64,000 bases of DNA, taken from Catenuloplanes atrovinosus (GTDB lineage: Bacteria > Actinomycetota > Actinomycetes > Mycobacteriales > Micromonosporaceae). Shown here piece by piece: positions 27,697 through 35,248 of this stretch. The stretch spans positions 1,178,001 through 1,242,000 of the forward strand of contig NZ_JAVDYB010000001.1 of NCBI RefSeq assembly GCF_031458235.1. The letters are read 5' to 3'. A model generated the notes under the pieces. The model did no database searches, had not been told where the DNA came from, and was given only the letters and a program-made list of their open reading frames with translations. Positions within the stretch are counted from its first letter, which is position 1. Each line of letters opens with the position of its first letter. Both the position numbers and the translations under genes were made by a program.

Positions 27697-27785
27697 GGAC
27701 AGCCGGAAGAAATCACCCATCGCCGTGAACTCGCGCCCAGCCCGCGACGTTCACAGGACACACTTCGGTGGAGAGGGAATCAACC

Positions 27786-29480
27786 GTGAAAGTCAGATCG
27801 CTGTTGACGGCGATTCGCTCGGCCTGCGTGCGGGCCTGGCGGTCCCTGCGGACGACCCGGCAGCGCATCGAGGCCGGCGTGGCGTTCGTGGCGGCCGTGG
27901 CCTGCATCGTCGTGGCGGCCATGCAGGTCGGCCCGGCGCTCGCGGAGCCGAAGGTCGAGGGAAAGCCGGTGCCGGACACCCTGCTGGCGTCGATCGTCCT
28001 CGGCACCACGTCCTGCCCGGCGCTGACCGGCGAGCGGCTCGCCGCCCAGCTGATGGCCGCGTCCGAGTTCGAGGTCAGCGCGGTGTCGGACACCGGCGAG
28101 GGCCTGGCCGGCATGGACGCCGAGCAGTGGGCGCAGTGGGCGCCCTGGCCGGACGCGCAGCGCTCGGACGCCCGGGCGAACGTGCTGGCGCTCGCGCACC
28201 AGACCTGCGAGCTGGTCGGCCAGGTGCGCGCGGCCGGCGTCGACGCCGACCACTGGGAGGCCGCGGTCGCGGCCCGCAAGGTGGGCCTCCAGGCCGTGGC
28301 CACGGAGAAGCGCATCCCGGACGCCGCCGCCGAGCACGTCGACCTGGTCGTCGGCTACTCCAACTGGTACGCGGACCAGCCACAGTTCGCCGAGAGCGGC
28401 GCCGAGCCCGCGCCGGCCGTCGCGTCGGCCGCGGCCGGCACCGGCGTCCCGGAGGAGTACCTCGACGCGGTCCGCCGGGCCGGGCAGGTCTGCCCCGCCG
28501 CGATCAGCCCCGCGCGGATCGCCGCCCAGCTGATGGCGCTCTCCGGCTTCAACCCGAACATGCGCGGCGACGACCGCCAGGGCATCGCGCAGTTCACCAC
28601 CCAGATGTGGAAGCAGTACGCGCCGAAGAACGCGTCCGTGTGGGACCCGCAGGACGCCATCCCGGCGCTCGGCACCGCGATGTGCGACCTGAAGAACCAG
28701 CTCTCCGGCATGCGGCTGAAGGGCGCGGAGCAGGCCGACTCGTACACGCTGGCGCTCGCCGCGTACCAGTGGGGCATGACCGCGGTCCGGGCCGAGGCCG
28801 GGGTGCCGCGCAAGGCGTCCGTGCCGCAGCTCGCCGACCAGGTCGACGCGTTCCTCCCGGTCTACTCGGCCGACACGCGGCTCAGCACCGCGCCGCCGTC
28901 CCCGCCGACGTCCGCGCCGGCCTCGCCCTCGCCGTCCCCGACCGCCGCCGGCCCGTCGCCGACCGGCTCGCCGAGCCCCTCTCCGGAGAGCTCGACCCCG
29001 GCCGCCCCGGCCGCCCCGGCCGTGAAGACGTGGGACCCGACGATCTCCTACCAGTTCGTCAACGCGCTCAGCGGCCGGATCCTGGAGGTGCCGGGCACCG
29101 ACAACATCACCGCGGGCGGCACCACCATGCAGCTCTGGGACAACCTGCGCGAGAAGGACATGTTCTGGCACATCGCGAACGCGGAGGACCCGGCGTACGT
29201 GGTGATCACCAACGCGCACAACAACAAGGCGCTCGGCATCCGGGACGGGTCGGTGGACAACTCCGCCGAGGTCGTCATGCTGGACCCGGCGTTCGCGGAC
29301 CACAACCAGCAGTGGCAGCTGGTGGACGGCGGCGACCAGGGCTACTTCCTGATCAACCGGAAGAGCGGCAAGGCGGTGGACATGTCCGGCGACGACTGCT
29401 GCGCCGGCAACGGCGCGTCCGTCCAGCAGTACGACCGGCAGGACCACGCGGTCGACCAGCACTGGAAGGTCGTCCAATGA
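27786..29480 (+). CDS. Exported protein with two degenerate transglycosylase-like domains and a ricin-type lectin domain
   Basis: About 564 residues. The N-terminal signal-anchor is VAFVAAVACIVVAAMQVG. Two homologous ~110-residue units follow (AAQLMAASEFEVS... and AAQLMALSGFNPN...GIAQFTTQMWKQYA...LAAYQWG). They match the lytic-transglycosylase (SLT) pattern, but the Glu of the usual 'ESGFNP' is Leu252 in the second unit and Ala92 in the first. Both should be inactive on peptidoglycan unless another acid substitutes. A Ser/Pro linker leads to a ricin-B-like beta-trefoil (residues ~415-564) with repeated Q-x-W-type motifs (MQLWD, NQQWQLV, DQHWKVV). The GTG start follows GAGAGGGA. It probably binds wall or glycan near the secretion apparatus (inference). 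Confidence 0.85.
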   Translation: MKVRSLLTAIRSACVRAWRSLRTTRQRIEAGVAFVAAVACIVVAAMQVGPALAEPKVEGKPVPDTLLASIVLGTTSCPALTGERLAAQLMAASEFEVSAVSDTGEGLAGMDAEQWAQWAPWPDAQRSDARANVLALAHQTCELVGQVRAAGVDADHWEAAVAARKVGLQAVATEKRIPDAAAEHVDLVVGYSNWYADQPQFAESGAEPAPAVASAAAGTGVPEEYLDAVRRAGQVCPAAISPARIAAQLMALSGFNPNMRGDDRQGIAQFTTQMWKQYAPKNASVWDPQDAIPALGTAMCDLKNQLSGMRLKGAEQADSYTLALAAYQWGMTAVRAEAGVPRKASVPQLADQVDAFLPVYSADTRLSTAPPSPPTSAPASPSPSPTAAGPSPTGSPSPSPESSTPAAPAAPAVKTWDPTISYQFVNALSGRILEVPGTDNITAGGTTMQLWDNLREKDMFWHIANAEDPAYVVITNAHNNKALGIRDGSVDNSAEVVMLDPAFADHNQQWQLVDGGDQGYFLINRKSGKAVDMSGDDCCAGNGASVQQYDRQDHAVDQHWKVVQ

Positions 29481-29556
29481 GCGCGCGTGCGAGCGAATCA
29501 TCGGTGCGGCGCCGACCATGGCGTGACCGCACCCTGGCAGGGGGCCCGGCATGAGC
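29477..29556 (+). repeat. Dispersed ~80-bp intergenic repeat, copy B
   Basis: Gap-free match to 15420-15499. It begins at the stop of the transglycosylase-like gene (ATGA) and ends at the start codon of the pseudo-mycosin (ATGAGC at 29551). Confidence 0.55.
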
Positions 29557-31233
29557 GTCTTCACGGGTAGGGTGACGCGCCGGCTGACCGGCGTGGCCGC
29601 GTCCGCGCTGGCCCTCGCGCTGGTCGGTCTGGGCGCGCCGTGGCCGGCCGCCGCGGCCGTCGCGGTCGACGAGTACGTGCTGTACTACACGGTCACGTCC
29701 GCGCAGCAGGGACAGCCGGAGAACCTCGACGAGATCTCCCAGCGGCTGCTGGGCGACCCGGAGCGCTCCGACGAGCTGTTCAACCTCAACTCGGGCCGCG
29801 AGCAGCCGGACGGCGGCGCGCTGAGCGACCCGGCCAAGCTGACCCCGGGGTGGTACATCGTGCTGCCCTGGGACGCGGTCGGCCCGGGCGTGCAGTACGG
29901 CGTGCTGCCGTCCTCCGCGCCCGAGACCGGCGGGTCCGCCCCGAAGCCGGGCACCACCGCCGGCCCCGGCGAGAACCCGGGCGGTAGCCCGGCCGACCCC
30001 GGCACCGGCGGGACGAATCCGGGCGGCGGCACCAACCCCGGCGGCGGCACCAACCCCGGCGGCGGCACCAACCCCGGCGGCGGCACCGCGCCGGCGTCCC
30101 CGAACGCGGTGCCGCCCGCGGCCCAGCGGCCGTCCGGCCTGAAGCCGGCGGAGGAGTCGGGCAAGTGCGTGGCCGCGACCGCGGCCAGCTCGCCGTCGAA
30201 CTGGGCGACCGTGCGGCTCGCGCCGGAGCAGGCCTGGCCGACCAGCCGGGGCCTCGGCCAGATGGTCGCGGTCGTGGACTCCGGAGTGGACGGTTCCAAG
30301 GTGCACTTCACCGACCGGATGCTGCTCGGCGGCAACCCGGTGACCGGTGAGGGCCGCGGCGACACCGACTGCCTCGGCACCGGCACCGCGATGGCCGGCC
30401 TGATCGCGGCGCAGCCGCAGGAGGGCGACACGTTCGCCGGCGTGGCGCCGGACGCGCTGATCATGCCGGTCCGCGTGGTCACCGACAAGACCGAGGCCGA
30501 GGAGAAGCACCAGGTCACCGCGATCCAGGTGGCGATCTCCGCGGGTGCGACCGTGATCGCGCTCGGGTCCTACGTGGACACCTCGGCCGAGCCGGTGGCG
30601 AAGGTCATCGAGGAGGCGCTGTCCCACGACATCGTGGTGGTGGCCGGCGCGCCGACCGGGTCCGGCACCCCGCTGCACAAGGACGTGATCAGCGTCGGCG
30701 GCATCGGCATGGACGGCAAGACCGTGGAGGAGTACGCCGCGGACTCCGTCGACGTGGTGGCCCCCGGTGCGAACATCACCAGCCTCGGCGCCGGCCCGAA
30801 GAACAAGACCTTCGTCGGCAGCGGTACGCAGTACGCGGTCGCGCTGGTGGCCGGCGAGGCCGCGCTGGTGCGGTCCGCGCACCCGGGCCTGTCCGCCGCG
30901 CAGGTGGCCAACCGGGTCGCGGTGACCGCGGACAAGATGGGCGACGCCCAGCCGGACGCCCGGTACGGCTACGGCATGATCAACCCGGAGGTGGCGGTCA
31001 CCAAGGTGCTGCCCGAGGAGGCCGTGCCGATCTCCGAGCAGCGCCGGGCCGTGGGCGACACGGCCGGCGGCGACGGCGTGCGGATCGCGTTCGTCCTCAC
31101 CGTGCTGGCCGGGCTCGCGCTCAGCACGCTGCTGGTCTTCCGCGTGATGCGCGGCGTGAACCGCGCTCGGGCGGAGGACGGCGGCCCGGGCACGCCCGGG
31201 GACGACGGCTCCCAGGCGAAACCGGCGGTGTGA
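29551..31233 (+). CDS. Mycosin-like pseudoprotease with N-terminal LysM-like domain
   Basis: A 560-residue protein. A signal peptide (RLTGVAASALALALVGLG) leads to a LysM-like domain (~38-110; EYVLYYTVTS, NLNSGREQPDG, LTPGWYIVLP) homologous to that of the 23451-25220 protein. A Gly/Thr/Asn/Pro repeat linker and a subtilase (S8) fold follow, with a C-terminal membrane helix (VLTVLAGLALSTLLVFRVM) and cytoplasmic tail as in MycP. Only Asp243 of the triad remains (VAVVDSGVD). The His position is Thr277 (DCLGTGTAMAG) and the Ser position is Gln427 (GSGTQYA). The oxyanion Asn is also not evident (APTGSG). It is probably a catalytically inactive mycosin homologue with a structural or wall-binding role; compare the intact MycP at 35245. 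Confidence 0.88.
   Translation: MSVFTGRVTRRLTGVAASALALALVGLGAPWPAAAAVAVDEYVLYYTVTSAQQGQPENLDEISQRLLGDPERSDELFNLNSGREQPDGGALSDPAKLTPGWYIVLPWDAVGPGVQYGVLPSSAPETGGSAPKPGTTAGPGENPGGSPADPGTGGTNPGGGTNPGGGTNPGGGTNPGGGTAPASPNAVPPAAQRPSGLKPAEESGKCVAATAASSPSNWATVRLAPEQAWPTSRGLGQMVAVVDSGVDGSKVHFTDRMLLGGNPVTGEGRGDTDCLGTGTAMAGLIAAQPQEGDTFAGVAPDALIMPVRVVTDKTEAEEKHQVTAIQVAISAGATVIALGSYVDTSAEPVAKVIEEALSHDIVVVAGAPTGSGTPLHKDVISVGGIGMDGKTVEEYAADSVDVVAPGANITSLGAGPKNKTFVGSGTQYAVALVAGEAALVRSAHPGLSAAQVANRVAVTADKMGDAQPDARYGYGMINPEVAVTKVLPEEAVPISEQRRAVGDTAGGDGVRIAFVLTVLAGLALSTLLVFRVMRGVNRARAEDGGPGTPGDDGSQAKPAV
30022..30075 (+). repeat. 18-bp tandem repeat (three perfect units) encoding GGGTNP
   Basis: Three perfect copies of an 18-base unit plus partial copies on both sides, forming the flexible linker between the LysM-like and subtilase parts. 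Confidence 0.8.
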
Positions 31234-31339
31234 CGGGCGAAATCGCTTGGCCGTGAACTTCGGAACTGTAAGTCTCGTTCAGAGTAGGTCGGGTCGCGGG
31301 GGCGACCTCGCGGAAGAGGGCTGAGGGGGTTGAAAGCAC

Positions 31340-32311
31340 ATGGTTGACGACGTGTGCGCCGAGCCTCAGCTACGCGCCGCGCTCGGCCTGTACCTGGCCG
31401 GTGCGCTGCCGGACGACGAGAGCCGGGCGGTGGAGCTCCACCTGTCGAGCTGCGCGCAGTGCCTCGCGGACGCGGAGGCGCTGGGCGAGGCGGTGGCCAT
31501 GCTCGGCCTGCTGACCGAGACGGACCGCCGTGAGCTGATCGAGGAGTTCGGCGTGCGGGCCCCGGCGGAGGCGCCGGAGCCCGCACCGGGCCCGGAGCCC
31601 GCACCGGGCCCGCCCGGAACGTCCCCAGCCGCTCCCGCGGCGTCGGCGGCTCCTGCGGCGTCGGCGGCTCCTGCGGCGTCGGCGGCTCCTGCGGCGTCGG
31701 CGGCTCCTGCGGCGTCGGCGGCTCCCGTGGTTTCAGCGGCTTCCGAGGTCGCGGCGGCCGCGCGGCCCACGACGCCGTCCACCCGGCCGTTCGGCACCGC
31801 GCGGGCCGGCCGGACCGACGGCACGCGGCCCGGCGGCGGCACCGGCCCGGGCCGCGCCCGGGGCAGCCGCCGGTCCCGGCTGACGCTGGCCGCCGCGGGC
31901 CTGGCGGTGGTGCTGCTGCTCACCACCGGCATCGCGCTCGGCCGCCCGCTGGTGGCCGGCTGGTTCGGCGGGGGTGGCGACACCTCGGTCACGCTGGTCA
32001 CCGACGCGGCCGACCAGACCACCGGCGCGACGCTCACCGTCACGCTCTCCCAGGAGGGCGACGCGGTCAGCATGAAGGCCACGGTGGACGGGCTGCGCCC
32101 CGGTGCGCTGTACCGCTTCTCCGTGACCGACCTGGACGAGACCACCTGGGAACTCGCGACGATCACCGGCACCGGGAGCGCGCAGGACGTGGAGCGCACC
32201 TCCCCGGTCCCGCTCGACCGGGTGGACCGGTTCAGCGTCACGGCCGAGGACGGCGCGCTGGTGGTCGTGGCCGTGGTCGACCGGGCCGCACCGTCCGGTT
32301 CCCCCTCCTGA
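31340..32311 (+). CDS. Zinc-finger anti-sigma-type membrane protein (2)
   Basis: A 323-residue protein. The N-terminal ZAS motif H-x3-C-x2-C is present (HLSSCAQCLAD). A long Ala/Pro/Ser linker follows, with a hexapeptide (ASAAPA) in tandem, then a membrane helix (~185-208, LTLAAAGLAVVLLLTTGIAL) and an extracytoplasmic beta-domain (LTVTLSQEGDAVSMKATVDG; YRFSVTD; WELATITG) similar in layout to the first ZAS protein. It is a second candidate antagonist of the sigma factor at 27052. The upstream gap holds GGAACT and AGGGGG motifs. Confidence 0.83.
   Translation: MVDDVCAEPQLRAALGLYLAGALPDDESRAVELHLSSCAQCLADAEALGEAVAMLGLLTETDRRELIEEFGVRAPAEAPEPAPGPEPAPGPPGTSPAAPAASAAPAASAAPAASAAPAASAAPAASAAPVVSAASEVAAAARPTTPSTRPFGTARAGRTDGTRPGGGTGPGRARGSRRSRLTLAAAGLAVVLLLTTGIALGRPLVAGWFGGGGDTSVTLVTDAADQTTGATLTVTLSQEGDAVSMKATVDGLRPGALYRFSVTDLDETTWELATITGTGSAQDVERTSPVPLDRVDRFSVTAEDGALVVVAVVDRAAPSGSPS
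31640..31711 (+). repeat. 18-bp tandem repeat (four perfect units) encoding Ala/Ser/Pro
   Basis: Four identical 18-base units with a degenerate fifth, inside the ZAS protein linker. The repeat is in frame, so changes in copy number would alter only linker length. Confidence 0.8.
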
Positions 32312-32428
32312 GGACTGGCGGAGGATTACCCGCAAGTTTGCCCCGGGGGTGCCGGTTACGCGCGCTGGCCCACCGGTCCGCGGAATGCTCGACTCGGTGG
32401 ACTCGGCGAGGTGAGGAGGTCCGGTCGG

Positions 32429-35248
32429 ATGGGCGCGTTGCGGACTGCCTGGCGATCATTGCGGCAGACCGGGCGCTCCGCCGACCCGGGGGTGCAGGTC
32501 GAGTGGTTCGGCTCGGGCGCGATCGTGTCCGCGGACAACGACTCGCCGTACCGGCTGTGGCAGCTGCTGACCGCGGCGGCCGTACCGTCCGATGATTTCC
32601 TGATCGTGCCGTCCGGGCGCGCGCTGCGGCACCCGGCCGGCATCGACGCGCTGCGGGACGCCACGCTTCGGGCCGCGGAGGAGAGCGGGCGCAACCGGAT
32701 CTGGATCGCGGCCGCGGGCATCGGCCGGCCGGACGACGTGCACGCGGGCTGGCTGCACCACATCGCGGTCCGTACCGGCGTGCAGTTGCTCGCCCCGGAC
32801 GGCCCGATCGAGGCGACGCCGGACGGCACGCTCTACGTCGCGGGCGCGACCGGCGGCTGGGGGTGGCGGTCCTTCCTGGAGGAGGGGCGCTGCCCGGTGG
32901 CCGGCAACCGCTGCCCGCTGCCCGACTGGGAGCGGGTGCTGCCGGACCGGTCGATCCCGGTCGGCGGGCTGTGGCTGGACCCGATCCCGGCCGGCGTGGC
33001 CCTGCGCGCCGGGCCGGTGCCGACCTCGCCGCAGGACGCGGCGTTCCGGGTACCGGTGGATCCGGACGGCCCGACGCTGGTGATCCGGCACTTCGGCGGC
33101 CCGGTGGTGGAGCCGTCCCGGATCGTCGAGGTGTTCGCCGGGCTGCCCGCGCGCACGCCGGTCCGGCTCGAGGTGCGGCACGCCCAGGGCCCGGTGAACG
33201 CGGGCTGGCTGGACGCGCTGGCCGGCGCGCTGTACGGGGCCGCCGACCCGGCCGGCCCACGGCGTACCCGCCAGGTGATCTTCCGGCCCGCCGCGCTGCT
33301 CGACCTGGGCTGGCAGCGGACCGGCCAGCGGCTGTTCCGCAGCCACGCGGAGCCGCGCCTGCTGGCCGAGGTGATCCCGGCCGGCATCCTGATCCGCCCG
33401 GACGGCGTCTACACCTCGGACGGACTCGCGATCTTCGACCCGCGCACCCGCACGCTGACCGTCGGCGCGGACGGCGTGACCGCGTCCGCGGCGCTGGTCG
33501 AGCCGCTCAGCCGCATGCTGGAGGCCGCGCCCGCCGACCCGATCGGCCCGGTCCGGCTCACGCTGGCCGGTGAGACGGACGGCCGGTGGCGCGACCGGCT
33601 GATCGACGCGGCGCTGCGCGGCGGCCTGCTGGTCGGCGCGGGCGCGCTCGCCTGGGAGGCGGCGGACTCCGGCGCGCCGGCCGCGGCGCATCCGGCGGCC
33701 GAGGCGCCGACCGGCGACGTCTTCGCCAAGGTCGTGCCGTGGGCCGGGTACGACGTGCTGGAGGGCGACACCGGCGGCCGGATGATCGGCGGGTTCGAGG
33801 AGGACACGCCGGTCCTCGGCGGTGCGGTGCCGGCGCAGTGGCCGGCGGTCTCGACGACGTCCGCGGCGTCCGGCTCCGGCGACTGGCAGCCGGCCGCGCC
33901 CGCCGCTGACGGCTGGCAGCAGCGGGGTACGGCCGCCTCGGGCGGCTGGGAGCACGGCGCACCGGCCTCCGGCGGCTGGGAGCAGGAGGTGGCGGCCTCC
34001 GGCGGGGGACAGGTCGCGCCGGCGTCGCAGGGCTGGGGGACCGGCGCGGCGGAGTTCGGCGCACCGGCGACCGGCGCCGACGACCCGGGCACGGACTCCG
34101 GTGCGGTGCCGCACCCCGGGGTGACGCCGGACGAGGCGCACGTGACCGCGGAGGCTTCCGCGCCGGACGGCGGCATGGCCTACCTCGTGCCGGGCCGGCG
34201 CCCGGACGGCGCCGAGCGGCAGACCCGCCCCGCCGGCCCGGACCCGAACCCCCCGGCCGCGCCGGAGACCGAGGTCGCGGAGGCGCCGACCCTGCCGGGC
34301 GCCGAACTGCCGACCGCGGCCGTGCCGCCGGCCGCGATGGGTCTGATGGTCACGTCCGGTCCCGACTCGGCCGCGGAGTCCGGCGGGACCACCGTGGTGA
34401 CGCCGCCGGGCGCGATGCCGGTGCTCGCCACCGCGCCGGCCCGGAAGCAGGGCGACCTGGAGAGCGACAGCGACGACCAGGCCGCGTTCGCGGCCGGCCT
34501 GGGCGCGAACTTCCACGACTCGATCACCACGGTCAACGCGGCGCTCGCGGCGTGGCCCGCGCTGCGCCGCGACACCTCGCCGGCCGCGAAGACCGACCTG
34601 GTGGCGATCCGCACCTACCTGAGCCACACCAAGCTCGGCGCCACCTACCTCAACGGCGTGCTCCGGGCCGGCCGCCGCCCGCAGCTCGACGGGTACGTAC
34701 CGTGCCTGCTCTCCGGCCTGAACCGGATGCCGCCGTGCCGCCGCGTGATGGTCACCCAGGCGCGGCTGCCGGTCCCCGCGGGCGAGCTGTACCGGGAGGG
34801 CGCGATCCTGGTCGAGCCCGGCTTCCGCAACGTCGGCGGATCGCTGACGCACACGGTGGCGCGCACGGACGTGGACTACCTGATCTGGTCGCGCAGCGCC
34901 CGCCAGATCACCATGCTGAGCGAGTTCCCCGACTTCGACGAGGCCGTGTTCCTCGCCGGTACGAGGTTCAAGGTGCTGGCCGTCCGCGGTGACACCGGCG
35001 ACGGAAAGAAGAAGAAGGAGGAGGTACGGGTGCCGTCGAGCGCCGTACTGCTGCGTGAGCTGCTTCCCGGCGAGACGTCGCCGGAGTCCGAACTGGACGA
35101 CACCGACCGGTCCGCGCTCAACCGCCTGGACAAGGCGCTCACCCGCCGCCGGGCGTCCACGATCGAGCCGATCGAGGATCCGGACCTGATCCGCCGGCTG
35201 CTCGGCGGACCGCTGGGCTACGTCGACGCGCCGGACGGTGCCGCATGA
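32429..35248 (+). CDS. Type VII locus-associated large protein with degenerate ADP-ribosyltransferase-like C-terminus (939 aa)
   Basis: No complete family recognised. The N-terminal half repeats alpha/beta units (NRIWIAAAGIGRPDD; IAVRTGVQLLAPDG; LLAEVIPAGILIRPDGVYTS) like those of the 808-residue protein at 21014. Residues ~430-640 are Gly/Ala/Pro-rich with repeated ASGGWE units. Residues ~685-880 resemble an ADP-ribosyltransferase fold: SGLNRMPPCRRV, YREGAILVEPGFRNVGGS and a final FDEAVFLAGTRFKVLAV. The STS loop is lost and one of the paired Glu is Phe, so it looks inactive (inference). The start is the ATG nine bases after AGGAGG. It has no signal peptide, and its stop overlaps the mycP start (ATGA), which ties it to the secretion operon. 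Confidence 0.75.
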   Translation: MGALRTAWRSLRQTGRSADPGVQVEWFGSGAIVSADNDSPYRLWQLLTAAAVPSDDFLIVPSGRALRHPAGIDALRDATLRAAEESGRNRIWIAAAGIGRPDDVHAGWLHHIAVRTGVQLLAPDGPIEATPDGTLYVAGATGGWGWRSFLEEGRCPVAGNRCPLPDWERVLPDRSIPVGGLWLDPIPAGVALRAGPVPTSPQDAAFRVPVDPDGPTLVIRHFGGPVVEPSRIVEVFAGLPARTPVRLEVRHAQGPVNAGWLDALAGALYGAADPAGPRRTRQVIFRPAALLDLGWQRTGQRLFRSHAEPRLLAEVIPAGILIRPDGVYTSDGLAIFDPRTRTLTVGADGVTASAALVEPLSRMLEAAPADPIGPVRLTLAGETDGRWRDRLIDAALRGGLLVGAGALAWEAADSGAPAAAHPAAEAPTGDVFAKVVPWAGYDVLEGDTGGRMIGGFEEDTPVLGGAVPAQWPAVSTTSAASGSGDWQPAAPAADGWQQRGTAASGGWEHGAPASGGWEQEVAASGGGQVAPASQGWGTGAAEFGAPATGADDPGTDSGAVPHPGVTPDEAHVTAEASAPDGGMAYLVPGRRPDGAERQTRPAGPDPNPPAAPETEVAEAPTLPGAELPTAAVPPAAMGLMVTSGPDSAAESGGTTVVTPPGAMPVLATAPARKQGDLESDSDDQAAFAAGLGANFHDSITTVNAALAAWPALRRDTSPAAKTDLVAIRTYLSHTKLGATYLNGVLRAGRRPQLDGYVPCLLSGLNRMPPCRRVMVTQARLPVPAGELYREGAILVEPGFRNVGGSLTHTVARTDVDYLIWSRSARQITMLSEFPDFDEAVFLAGTRFKVLAVRGDTGDGKKKKEEVRVPSSAVLLRELLPGETSPESELDDTDRSALNRLDKALTRRRASTIEPIEDPDLIRRLLGGPLGYVDAPDGAA

